A stretch of DNA of 64,000 nucleotides from Verrucomicrobiia bacterium (lineage in GTDB: Bacteria; Verrucomicrobiota; Verrucomicrobiia; Limisphaerales; JAEYXS01), in contig DASWYF010000002.1 in assembly GCA_036405135.1 (NCBI GenBank), positions 62,001 through 126,000 on the forward strand. Direction: 5' to 3'. The position numbers and the translations under genes are program-made. This document shows positions 52,089 through 61,500 of the stretch, in pieces; the first letter of the stretch is position 1; each line of letters starts with the position of its first letter. The notes under the pieces were generated by a model. It saw only the letters and a list, made by a program, of their open reading frames with translations. It was not told where the DNA came from and did no database searches.

Positions 52089-52752
52089 TTATTGAGCCGT
52101 CTTCCAGCTTTCCGTCAGGTAATCTGTTTTCTGATGCCGTGAATGGCAGTCCAGGCAGGACGCGATCTTGCCACGGGCAGTAATGGTTGTCGCATCCCCA
52201 CTGAGGACGAGAAATTCCCAATCACCACCTTCTGGATTGTAACCAGTGCCGCGTTTCAGCATGCCCGTGAAAAGCACTGTGCCTGTGCCATCCGCATGCG
52301 TGGTTTTTTCTTTAATCACCAGCGTTCCCACCGGGTACACCCGATTTTTTTTCCTTAGATTGAGCCAGATCTGCCGCATCTTGGGAGATATATACCTGTG
52401 CATAGCGAATCCTGCTTGCGAGAAGGTGCCCGGAATCTCCGATATATGTTTTCGGCTGTAAATACGTTTGCGGATCACTCAATGCTCGCAGCTTTGAATC
52501 AAGTGTCTCCTTCCTATAAAACGGCATATGGTTGTATATCTGCTCCGGTAGGGTGCACAAGTCGGTGGCTGTGATTGCGGCCAGCATCTGTATTGGTTGT
52601 TTGTTGAGTTTGCTCAAACGAGTGCTTCTTTTGCTCGTCAATTCGGTCAAGTGTAACTCAGAAGTATCCTGTTCAACTGGCGGATTGTGCGAGGCGCAAC
52701 TGCTTGTGATAAAAGCCAGCAAGAGCACTAAGTAGGGGAGTTTGGCTTTCAT
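52089..52752 (-). pseudogene. Cytochrome P460-like exported protein, frame broken at an A8 run
   Basis: Two frames make one protein. The first starts at 52752 (MKAKLPYLVLLLAFITSSCASH, a lipoprotein-like signal) and continues in frame through RIRYAQVYISQDAADLAQSKEK; the second continues NRVYPVGTLVIKEKT and ends SCLDCHSRHQKTDYLTESWKTAQ. They meet at eight T on the plus strand (52345-52352, A8 on the coding strand); removing one A joins them. The second part carries the CxxCH haem motif (CLDCH) and the YPVGTLVIKEK segment of cytochrome P460-type proteins. It may be a real frameshift, a sequencing error in the run, or expressed through slippage. Confidence 0.7.
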
Positions 52753-52809
52753 AGTTGATGAACTTTTCTTCCACTTTTCCGTCAGACTACCGCTTCTGAT
52801 GTCACTCAT

Positions 52810-54009
52810 TTATATCTTCAAAAATAACTTCCGCCGATACATCCACCACAACATCAACCAAAGCACCAGCAACGTCACCGCTCCCAGAAACATCGGCTCA
52901 TACGGCGCCCCAAACACCTTGAACGCCTCCTGTCCAAAGACCGTTTTCAACATCTTCATGATGAAGCCCTCGAACAGATGCGCCATCACATACGCCGCGA
53001 TGGAATTCGCACCGATGACAAGCAGCGGATACGCCCAGCCGCGCCGTTGCCGTATATCCACCAGCGCATAAAATCCCGCGAGGAAAAGAAAACACCACCC
53101 GCCACTAAACAGCACCCAGCTCGGCGTCCAGATGCGCTTCACCACTGGACAAATCCCCATCACCCCGAGCAACCACCCGCTCGCCAACCCGATGACACCC
53201 GCCATTGCAAACCACTTCACCTTGTCCCAAGCCGTGTGCTCACTTCGCAAGACACCACCAGCGATCAGTCCAAGAATCATCGTGCCCAATGTCGGAATGA
53301 AACTCAGCGTCGCGTAACCACCGCCATTGAACTCAAACGCTTTCTCGCGCGGAAAAAGATTCATCCACCATGTATCGAATGCCCACGCCAGATTGCTGTT
53401 CTTCTGCCAATGCGCCGCAAAACCATCGAGCCCGTACGTGTTCATCCACTCCCTCGACACATTCACCGTGCCATAAGCGAAATCCGCCGGTGGCAACGGA
53501 TACCACACAAACGCCGCCCAATACCCAACCAGTATAATTGCCAAAGCCGCCCACTGAATTTTTACCGACCGTTGCCCAAGGATAAACAGAAACCCATAAC
53601 CCAAACCGATCTGCGAAAGCGTATCCTCAAACGTCCAGTTCAACATCGGCCTTCCTACTGAACGTAGCAACACCCCGAGCATGATGAGCACAAACGCCCG
53701 CCAAAACGCATGCAGCGTGAGTTGCGTGGCGGATTGCCCCTTCGCCGTGCGACTCGCCAGCGAGAAGGGCAGGGCGACACCCACGAGGAACGAGAAGGAC
53801 GGTTGTATCAGGTCATGCAGCGTGCATCCGACCCAATCCACGTGATACTGCAGATACGCCAGAAAGCCCCACACCTCACTGTCTGGTAGCGCTCGCGATA
53901 CCGAGCGGAAGTTCAACACCTCCGCCATCATCAGAAACATCACCAGCCCGCGATACGCATCCACAGAAGCCAGCCGTTCCGTGGGCGAGGTCTGGGGTGT
54001 GGGGTTCAT
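52810..54009 (-). CDS. HGSNAT-like membrane acyltransferase (DUF5009 type)
   Basis: A 399-residue polytopic protein with about 11 helices. LASVDAYRGLVMFLMMAEVLNF is the family N-terminus with the DxxRG motif, and WVGCTLHDLIQPSFSFLVGVALPFSLASR follows with the conserved His-Asp-x-x-x-Pro. FAMAGVIGLASGWLLG and ANSIAAYVMAHLFEG are further helices; the latter has the family NSIxxY motif. Relatives include heparan-alpha-glucosaminide N-acetyltransferase, which moves acetyl from cytosolic acetyl-CoA to sugars across the membrane. Substrate here unknown. The cytochrome P460-like gene starts 57 bases after it. Confidence 0.82.
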   Translation of the reverse strand: MNPTPQTSPTERLASVDAYRGLVMFLMMAEVLNFRSVSRALPDSEVWGFLAYLQYHVDWVGCTLHDLIQPSFSFLVGVALPFSLASRTAKGQSATQLTLHAFWRAFVLIMLGVLLRSVGRPMLNWTFEDTLSQIGLGYGFLFILGQRSVKIQWAALAIILVGYWAAFVWYPLPPADFAYGTVNVSREWMNTYGLDGFAAHWQKNSNLAWAFDTWWMNLFPREKAFEFNGGGYATLSFIPTLGTMILGLIAGGVLRSEHTAWDKVKWFAMAGVIGLASGWLLGVMGICPVVKRIWTPSWVLFSGGWCFLFLAGFYALVDIRQRRGWAYPLLVIGANSIAAYVMAHLFEGFIMKMLKTVFGQEAFKVFGAPYEPMFLGAVTLLVLWLMLWWMYRRKLFLKI

Positions 54010-54070
54010 GTTTCGTGCTGGTTAGTCGGCTTATTTTTTGTGCACCCGTTTGAGTGCGTGAGCGCTCGGA

Positions 54071-54091
54071 CTGCTGGCAAGATGCCAGCAG
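54071..54091. repeat. Perfect 9-bp hairpin in the RbsD-acyltransferase gap
   Basis: CTGCTGGCA (54071-54079) pairs with TGCCAGCAG (54083-54091) around an AGA loop. It lies in the 90-base gap between the RbsD-like gene and the acyltransferase gene. No T run follows, so it may be a REP-like repeat more than a terminator. Confidence 0.6.
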
Positions 54092-54099
54092 CACGTTGG

Positions 54100-54543
54100 C
54101 TAGGTTCGGCAACCCATCGTCAACAGCACATTCCCCCACAGCGCCTGATCACCCGTCTGGATCGTCAGCACATGATCGGGCGATTCCACCACTTTATAGA
54201 AATCCCATTTCGAAATCGGCTCCAGCTTCAGCTTGAGCTTCGATTCCTTGATGATCTGACGATATTCCGCCCAGATTGGCGGCTCGCCTTTCTGCGCGTA
54301 AGCATCATCCGGCGGAATACCCATCGTATTCACAAAATCCACCGGCACGGCGCTTAGAAGAGCCCGCAACGCTTGCGAAACCGTGATGACGCCCGGCGAA
54401 AGATTCATACACACCACTTCGGCATTCGGCCCTTTCTTGGTCGAGGCTGGATAATTGCCGTCAGCGATCAAGATGCTCGAGTGATGCCCCGCACGAGCCA
54501 GCACTTCATTGATCTTCGGATGGATGAGTTGATGCTTCAGCAT
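54100..54543 (-). CDS. RbsD/FucU family protein, copy 2
   Basis: A 147-residue protein. MLKHQLIHPKINEVLARAGHHSSILIADGNYPAS is the RbsD/FucU N-terminus with the active-site His in AGHHSSI and Asp in ADGNYP. VVCMNLSPGVITVSQALRALLSAVPVDFVN is the central part, and VLTIQTGDQALWGNVLLTMG the C-terminus with the RTGD-like motif (QTGD). The family interconverts pyranose and furanose forms or anomers of ribose and fucose. It differs clearly from the second copy at 55383. Last gene of a three-gene sugar set. Confidence 0.85.
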   Translation of the reverse strand: MLKHQLIHPKINEVLARAGHHSSILIADGNYPASTKKGPNAEVVCMNLSPGVITVSQALRALLSAVPVDFVNTMGIPPDDAYAQKGEPPIWAEYRQIIKESKLKLKLEPISKWDFYKVVESPDHVLTIQTGDQALWGNVLLTMGCRT

Positions 54544-54553
54544 GGAAAATAGT

Positions 54554-55366
54554 TTAGGAGGTCAACCGCTTGAAACTCTCGATGGTCCGCTTGCCCGCCG
54601 TCGCTTCATCTGGCAGCGGTAATATTTCAGCCGAGAGATAACCTTCATAACGGATATCCTTCAACGCTTGGATGATCGGTAAAATGTCTGTGTGCCCCAA
54701 GCCGATCGCCCGCCGATTGCTGTCCGCGAAATGTACGTGGCCAACTTTGTCACCCGCCAGTCGCAGTGCCGCAGGGATGTTAGCCTCTTCAATATTCATA
54801 TGGAAGAGATCGCAGAGCAGTTTGACGTTCTGTGTGCGCAGCGGCTTCAGGAATTCCAAAGCGTCATAAACGTTGTTGAAGAGATTCGTTTCGTAACGAT
54901 TCAGGAATTCGTAAAGGAACGGCACACCTTGCGCATGGGCCCGTGGTCCAAGCTGTTCCAGCGCCTCGGCCAGCCACCCAAATGCTTGCTCACGCGTCAC
55001 GCCATCACCATGACGCCCTTGCATGGAGCCGAGAATGGCGGGCGCTCCAAAAGCCCCAGCAAAATCGATCACGCTACCGACGAACTGTTGCGCGCGACGC
55101 CGCACCGTTGCATCCGGATCGGTGAGACGCAGCTTATGCGCCACCCAGCCTGCGCCCGTGCCCATCGCGGCGAGCTTGAGATTGTGCTTGGTGAGCAAGG
55201 AGCGGATTTCCTTCGCGTTCAAATCTTCCACCGATCGGGGGAATATTTCTACAGCATCGAAACCCAGTGCCGCCGCCTTGGTCATGCTGGCATCGAGATC
55301 ATCCCAATAAACGAACGGGCCACCTTTGGCTTCTGGGCAGAGAGAAATAGTGATCGCAGACTTCAT
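54554..55366 (-). CDS. Sugar phosphate isomerase/epimerase (AP endonuclease 2-like TIM barrel)
   Basis: A 270-residue TIM barrel of the xylose isomerase-like family. ALGFDAVEIFPRS, FLYEFLNRYETNLFNNV (Glu metal ligand), VKLLCDLFHMNIEEANI (Asp and His) and VGHVHFADSNRRAIGLGHTDI (His/Asp), then YEGYLSAEILP (Glu) give the four ligands of a divalent metal site. This arrangement fits hydroxypyruvate isomerase or tagatose/erythrulose epimerase relatives. It is flanked on both sides by RbsD-like genes (10 and 16 bases away), so the three act together on one sugar (inference). Confidence 0.85.
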   Translation of the reverse strand: MKSAITISLCPEAKGGPFVYWDDLDASMTKAAALGFDAVEIFPRSVEDLNAKEIRSLLTKHNLKLAAMGTGAGWVAHKLRLTDPDATVRRRAQQFVGSVIDFAGAFGAPAILGSMQGRHGDGVTREQAFGWLAEALEQLGPRAHAQGVPFLYEFLNRYETNLFNNVYDALEFLKPLRTQNVKLLCDLFHMNIEEANIPAALRLAGDKVGHVHFADSNRRAIGLGHTDILPIIQALKDIRYEGYLSAEILPLPDEATAGKRTIESFKRLTS

Positions 55367-55382
55367 GAATAATTAAATCAGA

Positions 55383-55772
55383 TCAGGAGGAGACGAGGAC
55401 CATGTTGCTGTAAATCGTGTTATCACCCGTGCGGATGAGACCGATGGCCCCGGGCACCCGTTGCTTCAAAGCCAGATGCGGCTCGAAGGTCGTCTTCACT
55501 CCTCGCCGCGCCTTCTCGAAAGTATCGCGAACCTTCTTCGGGTTATGTGAGTTGAACTCTTCCGCCATGAAGATTTCACCGCACTTCCATGCGGGCAAAA
55601 TGGCATCGAGCAACTGGATGACCGTCGGTACACCTTGCACCAGCGAGAGATCTATCGTCTCAATCTGAGGCCAATAAGGGAACGCGTAATCCGCGATGAC
55701 CAGCGTGTTCGTATGGCGCACGCGGGCGATCAATGAGCGCAATTGCGGATTCAAAATGCCTTCAGTCAGCAT
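55383..55772 (-). CDS. RbsD/FucU family protein, copy 1
   Basis: A 129-residue protein. MLTEGILNPQLRSLIARVRHTNTLVIADYAFPYW has the RbsD N-terminal pattern with His in RVRHTNTLVIADYAFP. VPTVIQLLDAILPAW and the final LIRTGDNTIYSNMVLVSS (RTGD motif) match the family. It is first in the RbsD-isomerase-RbsD set. Similar RbsD mutarotases are usually single; two different ones here suggest separate sugars or a hetero-oligomer. Confidence 0.85.
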   Translation of the reverse strand: MLTEGILNPQLRSLIARVRHTNTLVIADYAFPYWPQIETIDLSLVQGVPTVIQLLDAILPAWKCGEIFMAEEFNSHNPKKVRDTFEKARRGVKTTFEPHLALKQRVPGAIGLIRTGDNTIYSNMVLVSS

Positions 55773-55830
55773 AGGCGGTACGGGTGAAGGCTAGAGATTG
55801 CAACAGAAGCGGGCAAGGCAAACAGCTATA

Positions 55831-55860
55831 GGAGCGCGGGTTGTCTCAACCCGCAGCAAT
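55831..55860. repeat. REP-like hairpin, copy 4 with a different stem
   Basis: GGAGC (55831-55835), GCGGGTTG (55836-55843), loop TCT, CAACCCGC (55847-55854), AGCAAT (55855-55860). Flanks and loop size are the same as copy 2 (16017) while the stem differs in both arms, keeping its pairing. Confidence 0.82.
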
Positions 55861-55935
55861 GCCCAATGAATAGCAGGTGTGAAAACCGTGAAGTGGATGT
55901 GTCTGTTTGATGCCAAGGTCTTGGCACCCTCGTTG

Positions 55936-55982
55936 GACATTGCTCATTCCTTCGTCATTCGGAATTGGTCATTCGTCATTCT
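55936..55982. repeat. TCATTC-type direct repeats
   Basis: The unit TCATTC recurs five times in this stretch (CTCATTCCTTCGTCATTCGG, then GGTCATTCGTCATTC). The repeat ends at the stop of the HpnI-like gene. Its origin is not known. Confidence 0.5.
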
Positions 55983-57122
55983 CTAAGCCACTTCCACCAA
56001 CTTCCCACCCGGTGCCACATGATAGTACGTCCCGCGCCAAACGATCTTCGTCGTCAGAAATGACAATGCCCACATGCCCACCTGGCAAAGATCCTTCACC
56101 GGCACCAACCATAGCCACGGCACATGCGAGTTATCACTCGTCAGCATCCGCTGGTTCGCACTCGCCGTATAAATCCGGATAAGCAGAAACGCGGCTACAG
56201 CCAAAGCGACCGCCGCCGTCGGGCTCGCCAATAACCATAGCAGCGGCCACAGCGTCGCATTGCTCAAAATGCTCATGAAATAGGGCGCTGGCTGGCATAT
56301 ACGGATGGTCCGTGCCCAGCGGAATTGATGCCGCCACACCTCGCTCCACGTCATCGGTTGCGAACGGCATTCTACCACTTGTCCGGACAGTTCGATGCGA
56401 TATCCGCGCCTCGCGATAAGATTCCCCAGCCGATAATCATCCGCCAGATACTCCGCCAGTTCTTCAAACCCACCGATCTCCTGTAACTGCTTTTCCCGCG
56501 TGATCATCACTGCACCGAGAGCGAAATCGATCGGCCTGAGTGAACGGGATTGCAGCACCTGGCTCCAGAAATCGCCGTTGATCGCTACCGCTTCCCAGCG
56601 CATCGCCGGTGTCAAAGGTTCGCCTAGCTGGTAGAAGAAATTTACCAACCCGACTTTTTCATCCGCCAGCAGTGGGATGTTCTGTTCCAGGAAATCAGAT
56701 GTCACGAATACATCCGCATCACTGATCACCACGATCTCATGCTTCGCTTCCCGGCGTAATTGGATGAGTGAAGAAACCTTCGCATTCGTGCCGAGCTTGC
56801 GATGGCAATGAATCAACTGCGCATCCACTGAGGGAAACTCCTTGCGCAATTTCTCAACGATGGCGCAAACCGGATCGTTGATATCCGCCACGCCGAAAAG
56901 TATCTGGACCGGTCCGCGATAGTTTTGACTGAACCAGCTCCGCAAGCAATCTTCTGAACCAGGCTCAGTGCCCTTGAGGGGTTTTAGCAATGTGACGGCC
57001 GGAGTATGAGGGGCAGGGGAGTTCTTCCGGTGCAGGGCAAAGCGACGTGCTACGATGTGTTGCCACACAGTGAGCCCGCAACTGAGGGTTGCCAGAACTG
57101 CTAAGACCAGCTTCCAAGCCAT
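55983..57122 (-). CDS. HpnI/ceramide glucosyltransferase-like GT2 (GT21) protein
   Basis: A 379-residue membrane glycosyltransferase. An N-terminal helix (AWKLVLAVLATLSCGLTVWQ) anchors it. VTLLKPLKGTEPGSEDCLRSWFSQNYRG is the GT21 N-terminal block, VVISDADVFVTSDFLEQN the D2 motif, EYLADDYRLGNLIARRGYRIEL the D3 motif and HQFRWARTIRICQPAPY the QxxRW-like motif. Two or three C-terminal helices follow. Homologues include HpnI, which adds GlcNAc to bacteriohopanetetrol, and ceramide glucosyltransferase. No hopanoid or sphingolipid gene is near, so the acceptor is open. Confidence 0.85.
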   Translation of the reverse strand: MAWKLVLAVLATLSCGLTVWQHIVARRFALHRKNSPAPHTPAVTLLKPLKGTEPGSEDCLRSWFSQNYRGPVQILFGVADINDPVCAIVEKLRKEFPSVDAQLIHCHRKLGTNAKVSSLIQLRREAKHEIVVISDADVFVTSDFLEQNIPLLADEKVGLVNFFYQLGEPLTPAMRWEAVAINGDFWSQVLQSRSLRPIDFALGAVMITREKQLQEIGGFEELAEYLADDYRLGNLIARRGYRIELSGQVVECRSQPMTWSEVWRHQFRWARTIRICQPAPYFMSILSNATLWPLLWLLASPTAAVALAVAAFLLIRIYTASANQRMLTSDNSHVPWLWLVPVKDLCQVGMWALSFLTTKIVWRGTYYHVAPGGKLVEVA

Positions 57123-57193
57123 GCCGGGAATAGAGTAATGCCAGAATAGCTGATTGCAAAGCAGCGGTTGCGTTACAACTTCCCGCCAGCTTG

Positions 57194-58411
57194 TTACATC
57201 GCGTCCGATGTAGTCACGGCCAGCAACTCTTCAAAGGTCGTTTCGCCGCGCAGCACGCGACGCAGACCAGTATCGTAAAGGGTGAGCATTCCGGCTTCGA
57301 TCGCGATGTCCTGCAGCACGCGGTTCGGCTGCTTGTTCATCGCTGCCGCCCGGAACTTCTCATTTGGGATCAGCAATTCCGTGATGACTGTACGGCCCAG
57401 GAAACCGACATTGTTACAGTGCTGGCAACCGCTGCCCATGCGGAACTGGGCTTCATCGATCACTTGGGGTGGAAGTTTTTCCAGTAATGCCTGTGCGGGC
57501 TCATAAGGCACCAGGCAATACGGGCAGTTCTTGCGGACCAGACGCACGCCTAATACGCCGATGATGCTGGAGCAGAGAAGGAAGGGCTCGATGTCCATAT
57601 TCACCATACGAGCATACACACCCGCAGTCGTTCCTGAGTGAATGGTGCTGATGACCAAATGGCCCGTCAGACCGGCTTGAACGGCGATGGATGCAGTATC
57701 CGCATCTCGGATCTCACCGATCATGATCACTTCCGGGTCTTGACGCAGCAGGGAACGCAACGCGATGGGATATGTGAATCCGGTCGGAGGATTCAATTGC
57801 GACTGGCTGACCATGGCCAGTGGCGCTTCCACAGGATCTTCCACCGTGCTGATGCTGATGGCTGATCCATGTTTCTGGATCAGATGATAGATGGAAGCAT
57901 AGATAGCCGTGGTTTTGCCGGAACCGGTGGGACCGTTCAACAAGATCAGCCCGCTCGGTTTCTCCAGCAAATTGAGGAAGTTTTCCAAGATATCGTCTTC
58001 AAAACCCAAAAGTTTAAGATCGAACTTCCGGTTGCGTGGATCAAAGATACGGATCACCGCTTTTTCACCATTGATGAGCGGGAAGATGGAGACACGTAGT
58101 GTTACCCCGCCAAATTCAGGAGGCATGCTGGCACGACCATCCTGCGGCATTCCTTTCTCGAAAGATTTCAGGTCTGCCATGATCTTGAAGCGGGCGATGA
58201 CCTTGTCCGCCAGATCGAGTGGCAGATGCTCCATGACGGCGAGCTGGCCGTTCACACGTACCCGTACCACCAGCGTGCTTTCCCACGGTTCGATATGGAT
58301 GTCACTGGTCTTGGCTTCCAGCGCGTCCATGACTATGTAATTCACCAGGGTCGCGATCTCGATCTGCTGCCCTTGAGTCTCTGAGTGCAGGTAATTGGCC
58401 GTGTGACTCAC
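57194..58411 (-). CDS. GspE/PilB-family secretion ATPase lacking the N1 domain
   Basis: A 405-residue ATPase of type II secretion/type IV pilus systems. TSDIHIEPWESTLVVRVRVNGQL is the N2 domain, LILLNGPTGSGKTTAIYAS the Walker A, ISTVEDPVEAPL the Asp box, EVIMIGEIRDADTASIAVQAGLTGHLVISTIHSG the Walker B and His box, and the zinc motif is CPYC ... CQHC (about 45 residues apart). It is shorter than typical GspE or PilB (550 to 570) since the N1 (MshEN-like) domain is missing. It stands alone; no other pilus machinery gene adjoins it, although pseudopilins occur elsewhere in the window. Confidence 0.9.
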   Translation of the reverse strand: MSHTANYLHSETQGQQIEIATLVNYIVMDALEAKTSDIHIEPWESTLVVRVRVNGQLAVMEHLPLDLADKVIARFKIMADLKSFEKGMPQDGRASMPPEFGGVTLRVSIFPLINGEKAVIRIFDPRNRKFDLKLLGFEDDILENFLNLLEKPSGLILLNGPTGSGKTTAIYASIYHLIQKHGSAISISTVEDPVEAPLAMVSQSQLNPPTGFTYPIALRSLLRQDPEVIMIGEIRDADTASIAVQAGLTGHLVISTIHSGTTAGVYARMVNMDIEPFLLCSSIIGVLGVRLVRKNCPYCLVPYEPAQALLEKLPPQVIDEAQFRMGSGCQHCNNVGFLGRTVITELLIPNEKFRAAAMNKQPNRVLQDIAIEAGMLTLYDTGLRRVLRGETTFEELLAVTTSDAM

Positions 58412-58508
58412 AAATATGTCCTTGTTAGCGATTGAACTTAGAAACCGTTAGCCAGCTTCCTGGCAAATGTCAGCAAGAAAAGCAGCAATTCTTCTTTTCT
58501 GCGCTGTC

Positions 58509-58552
58509 AAAAAAAAGGAAGGCGCGGTGACATGTATTCATGCCGCCGCGCC
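58509..58552 (-). terminator. Terminator after the beta-helix gene
   Basis: GGCGCGG (58521-58527) pairs with CCGCGCC (58546-58552), with an inner CATG/CATG pairing around TATT. On the minus strand it is followed by GAAGG-like bases and T8 (58509-58516). It lies 19 bases after the beta-helix gene stop. Confidence 0.8.
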
Positions 58553-58570
58553 CTGGATCAAGCATTCTGC

Positions 58571-61500
58571 TCAAGGCAGAATCCCATACTCGCCGAATTC
58601 GATCTCATCAAAGTCGGCCGTGACGATGTTGGCGTTGTAGGAATGTATCCAGACACGAACGCTTACCGTATTGGCCGGAGCGACCGCGTTTAAGGTATAG
58701 GCTGCCCAAGATGTGGACGTTCCCAAGCCTTGCACCTGCTGGCCGATGTTCGTTCCACCGGAATTGAAGAACTGGATATACATTCCAATGCCACTGCCTG
58801 AAACATTCTTCGCGCGATAACGCACTTGATAGTTCTTGCCCGCTTCCGCCGGGAAGTTGACGGAAGCGACGGAGGAACCAGCATTTGTCACACCATCGAT
58901 CACACGTAGACCTTTTGTGCCCGCATAAGCAGCTGCAGCCACTGCAGAACTCATGCCGCCATCCGCTGTGGTATCCCAGCCCGTGAAGTTACTCTCAAAG
59001 CCCGGATTCGTCAGCGCGAACGGTATCCAAGGATTCTTTTGCCATGCATAGATGGAGGCGAGAGCAGGGACGGGTCGTGGCTCCACTTCCGAGAGCACCA
59101 AGTCATCCACATCACCTGTGACAATCGCCCCTGAGTAAGAATGCACCCACACCTTCACCGTCGCTGCATTCGTCGGGGCCACCCCGCGCACAATGTATTG
59201 ACGCCACTCCGTGGTATTCGTCGGAATCTCCTCATACGTCGGCGGCGAGATGGGGCTGCCACCAGAGGTTTCGTAATCCAGATAGACTGCCAATCCGCTG
59301 CCCGAAGTGATCCGCCCCCAGAACCGGCACTGATACGTTTTACCCGGAGTGACCGCAAAGCTCACGCTCTCAGCCGATGAGCCCAACGTGGCACTGTTAT
59401 CCACGATGTGCAGACCATACGTACCCGTTTTAGCCGCCCCCGAGGTGATCGTGCTCATGCTGTTATCCGCCGAGAAGTTCCAGAAGTTTGTGCCGTTCTC
59501 GAAGCTTGGATTGGCGATCTCGAATGGCAATTCGCCGAATTCGAAATCATCCAAATCCATGGTGACGGTGTCCGCATGATAAGCACGGATCCAGATCTTT
59601 GCTGTGGCTGCACCAGGTGGGGAGACTTCCTCCACGTAATACTTTGCCCAAATGCCGTTGCTAGGAACTCCTGTACTGACGCTTAGGATTTCCGTGCCGC
59701 CAGAGTTGTAGAATTTTAGATAGACACCCAGCCCGGAACCGGTGACCGACTTTGCCCAGAAGCGGCAGAGATAGCCTTTGCCCGGTTGAACGGTGAATGC
59801 CTGCGAATATAAAGAAGAACCTGCTGAGGGATTCGTGTCAGTCACTCGCAACCCATATCCACCCGTGCGCTTGGCTGAGGCGTTCACCGCGCTCATGCCA
59901 CCGTCACCGGAATTATTCCAATTCGCGAGGTTGTTTTCGAAGCCGTTATTCACCCATGTCACCGGTGTGATGTAGTCTGCCGTCGTATTACCGGTGGAAA
60001 CAGCCGCACCGATAGCACCGCCCACGATCTCCGAACTGTTCGCCACGCCGTAGAATTTATTGTTCACCACTTCCACGCCTGTGCAGTTGGCCGTGTTCAG
60101 CCAGATGCCATTGATGCCGTTCTTCATGGAGAAGACATTGCCTTCGATGATATGATCACTGCTGCTGTCCTTCGCATAAACGCCCTGGCCGGAGTCCGTG
60201 GCAAAGCGGTTGTGCAGGATGAGCCATTCACGGTTCTGACCACCCAGCCAAACACCCGTCTTCGGCGAGGTCACATCGTTGTTGTAGATCACATTGCGCG
60301 GACCATTCGGGCCATGCTGCACATCTTCTGGTGGCGAGGCCCACATGCCGTAGCCATAGCTGCCATTGCCGATGTTGCATTCGATGATGTTGTTCTCGAA
60401 CAGGTTTTCGTGGGTCCAGCCGGAGTGCCACTGCGCATCGCTGTCGTAGAAGAAGCTGTTGCGGATGACATTGCCCGCTGCAGACCATTGCACCAGCGGT
60501 GCATGACGCATCTTATAGGTGGTCACATTCTCCATGAGGCAATCGTAGGACTTCTCCCAGCCCACATAGGCCGTGCCGCCGTCACCCTTCCACCACGCAT
60601 CATCAAAGGTGCAGTTGCGAATCTCGCACCACTTCGCCGTTAAGGTATAGATCGGGAAACGCCCCGCTTTCTTGACATTCATTCCGGTGGCCCAGCATTC
60701 CCAAACCTTTGAGAACATCACCCCGCTCGTCCAAAGATTCTTAGTCTGTTCCAAAGAAAAGTTCTCCACACCGCAATTACGGAGCGGAACGAATTTCTGT
60801 ACGTAGGAACCATCGATCGTCGGATAATCGATGCGCAAAGGCTGGTTTAGCGTGAGCACATTGCCGCTCACACTGGTGACCTTGTAGAGATAATGTCGGA
60901 ACAGGTCGCCCGTACAGAGATTGTCCACTTCATCATCCCATCGGTCAGTGGCTGGGGCTACCAGTTCGATCGCATCACCTGTTACGATGTTATGCGTATT
61001 GGTCACCGTAAGCGTGGTGGCCCCGCGCGTGCCATTGGCCGTCAGCAGAAACTTGTTCCCGATATTGCCCGCACCAGCAAAAGTGATCGCTCCCAGCATG
61101 CTTGGTGTGCGGTTCGGATTCGGATCCGTCCCGCTCACCAGATTCACCGTGATGTTATTCGAGCGTACGATGCCACCCGTGTATTCCGCGATCGCCGTAA
61201 GCGTTCTTGTGCCCGCACCTGCGGCATTGATCGCTGTGCCACCGCTCATCGTTAGGAAGAAACGCGCACCCCAACTGCCCGGCGCATTTGTCACCGCGCT
61301 GAGCGTGGTGTTGTTATACTTTATGCGCAAGATCACCAAGTTTGTGGGGTCTGCGTGAATCTCGATCCATGTGTTGGCGCGTACGACCGCATTCGTTGCA
61401 GGCTTGTAGAACTTCACCGCATTCGTTGGCGCCGAGTAACGGAAGAAGAACTTGGTCGAGCCGCTGCCCGCGCCACGCAAGACCACGTTGTCATTCGTGA

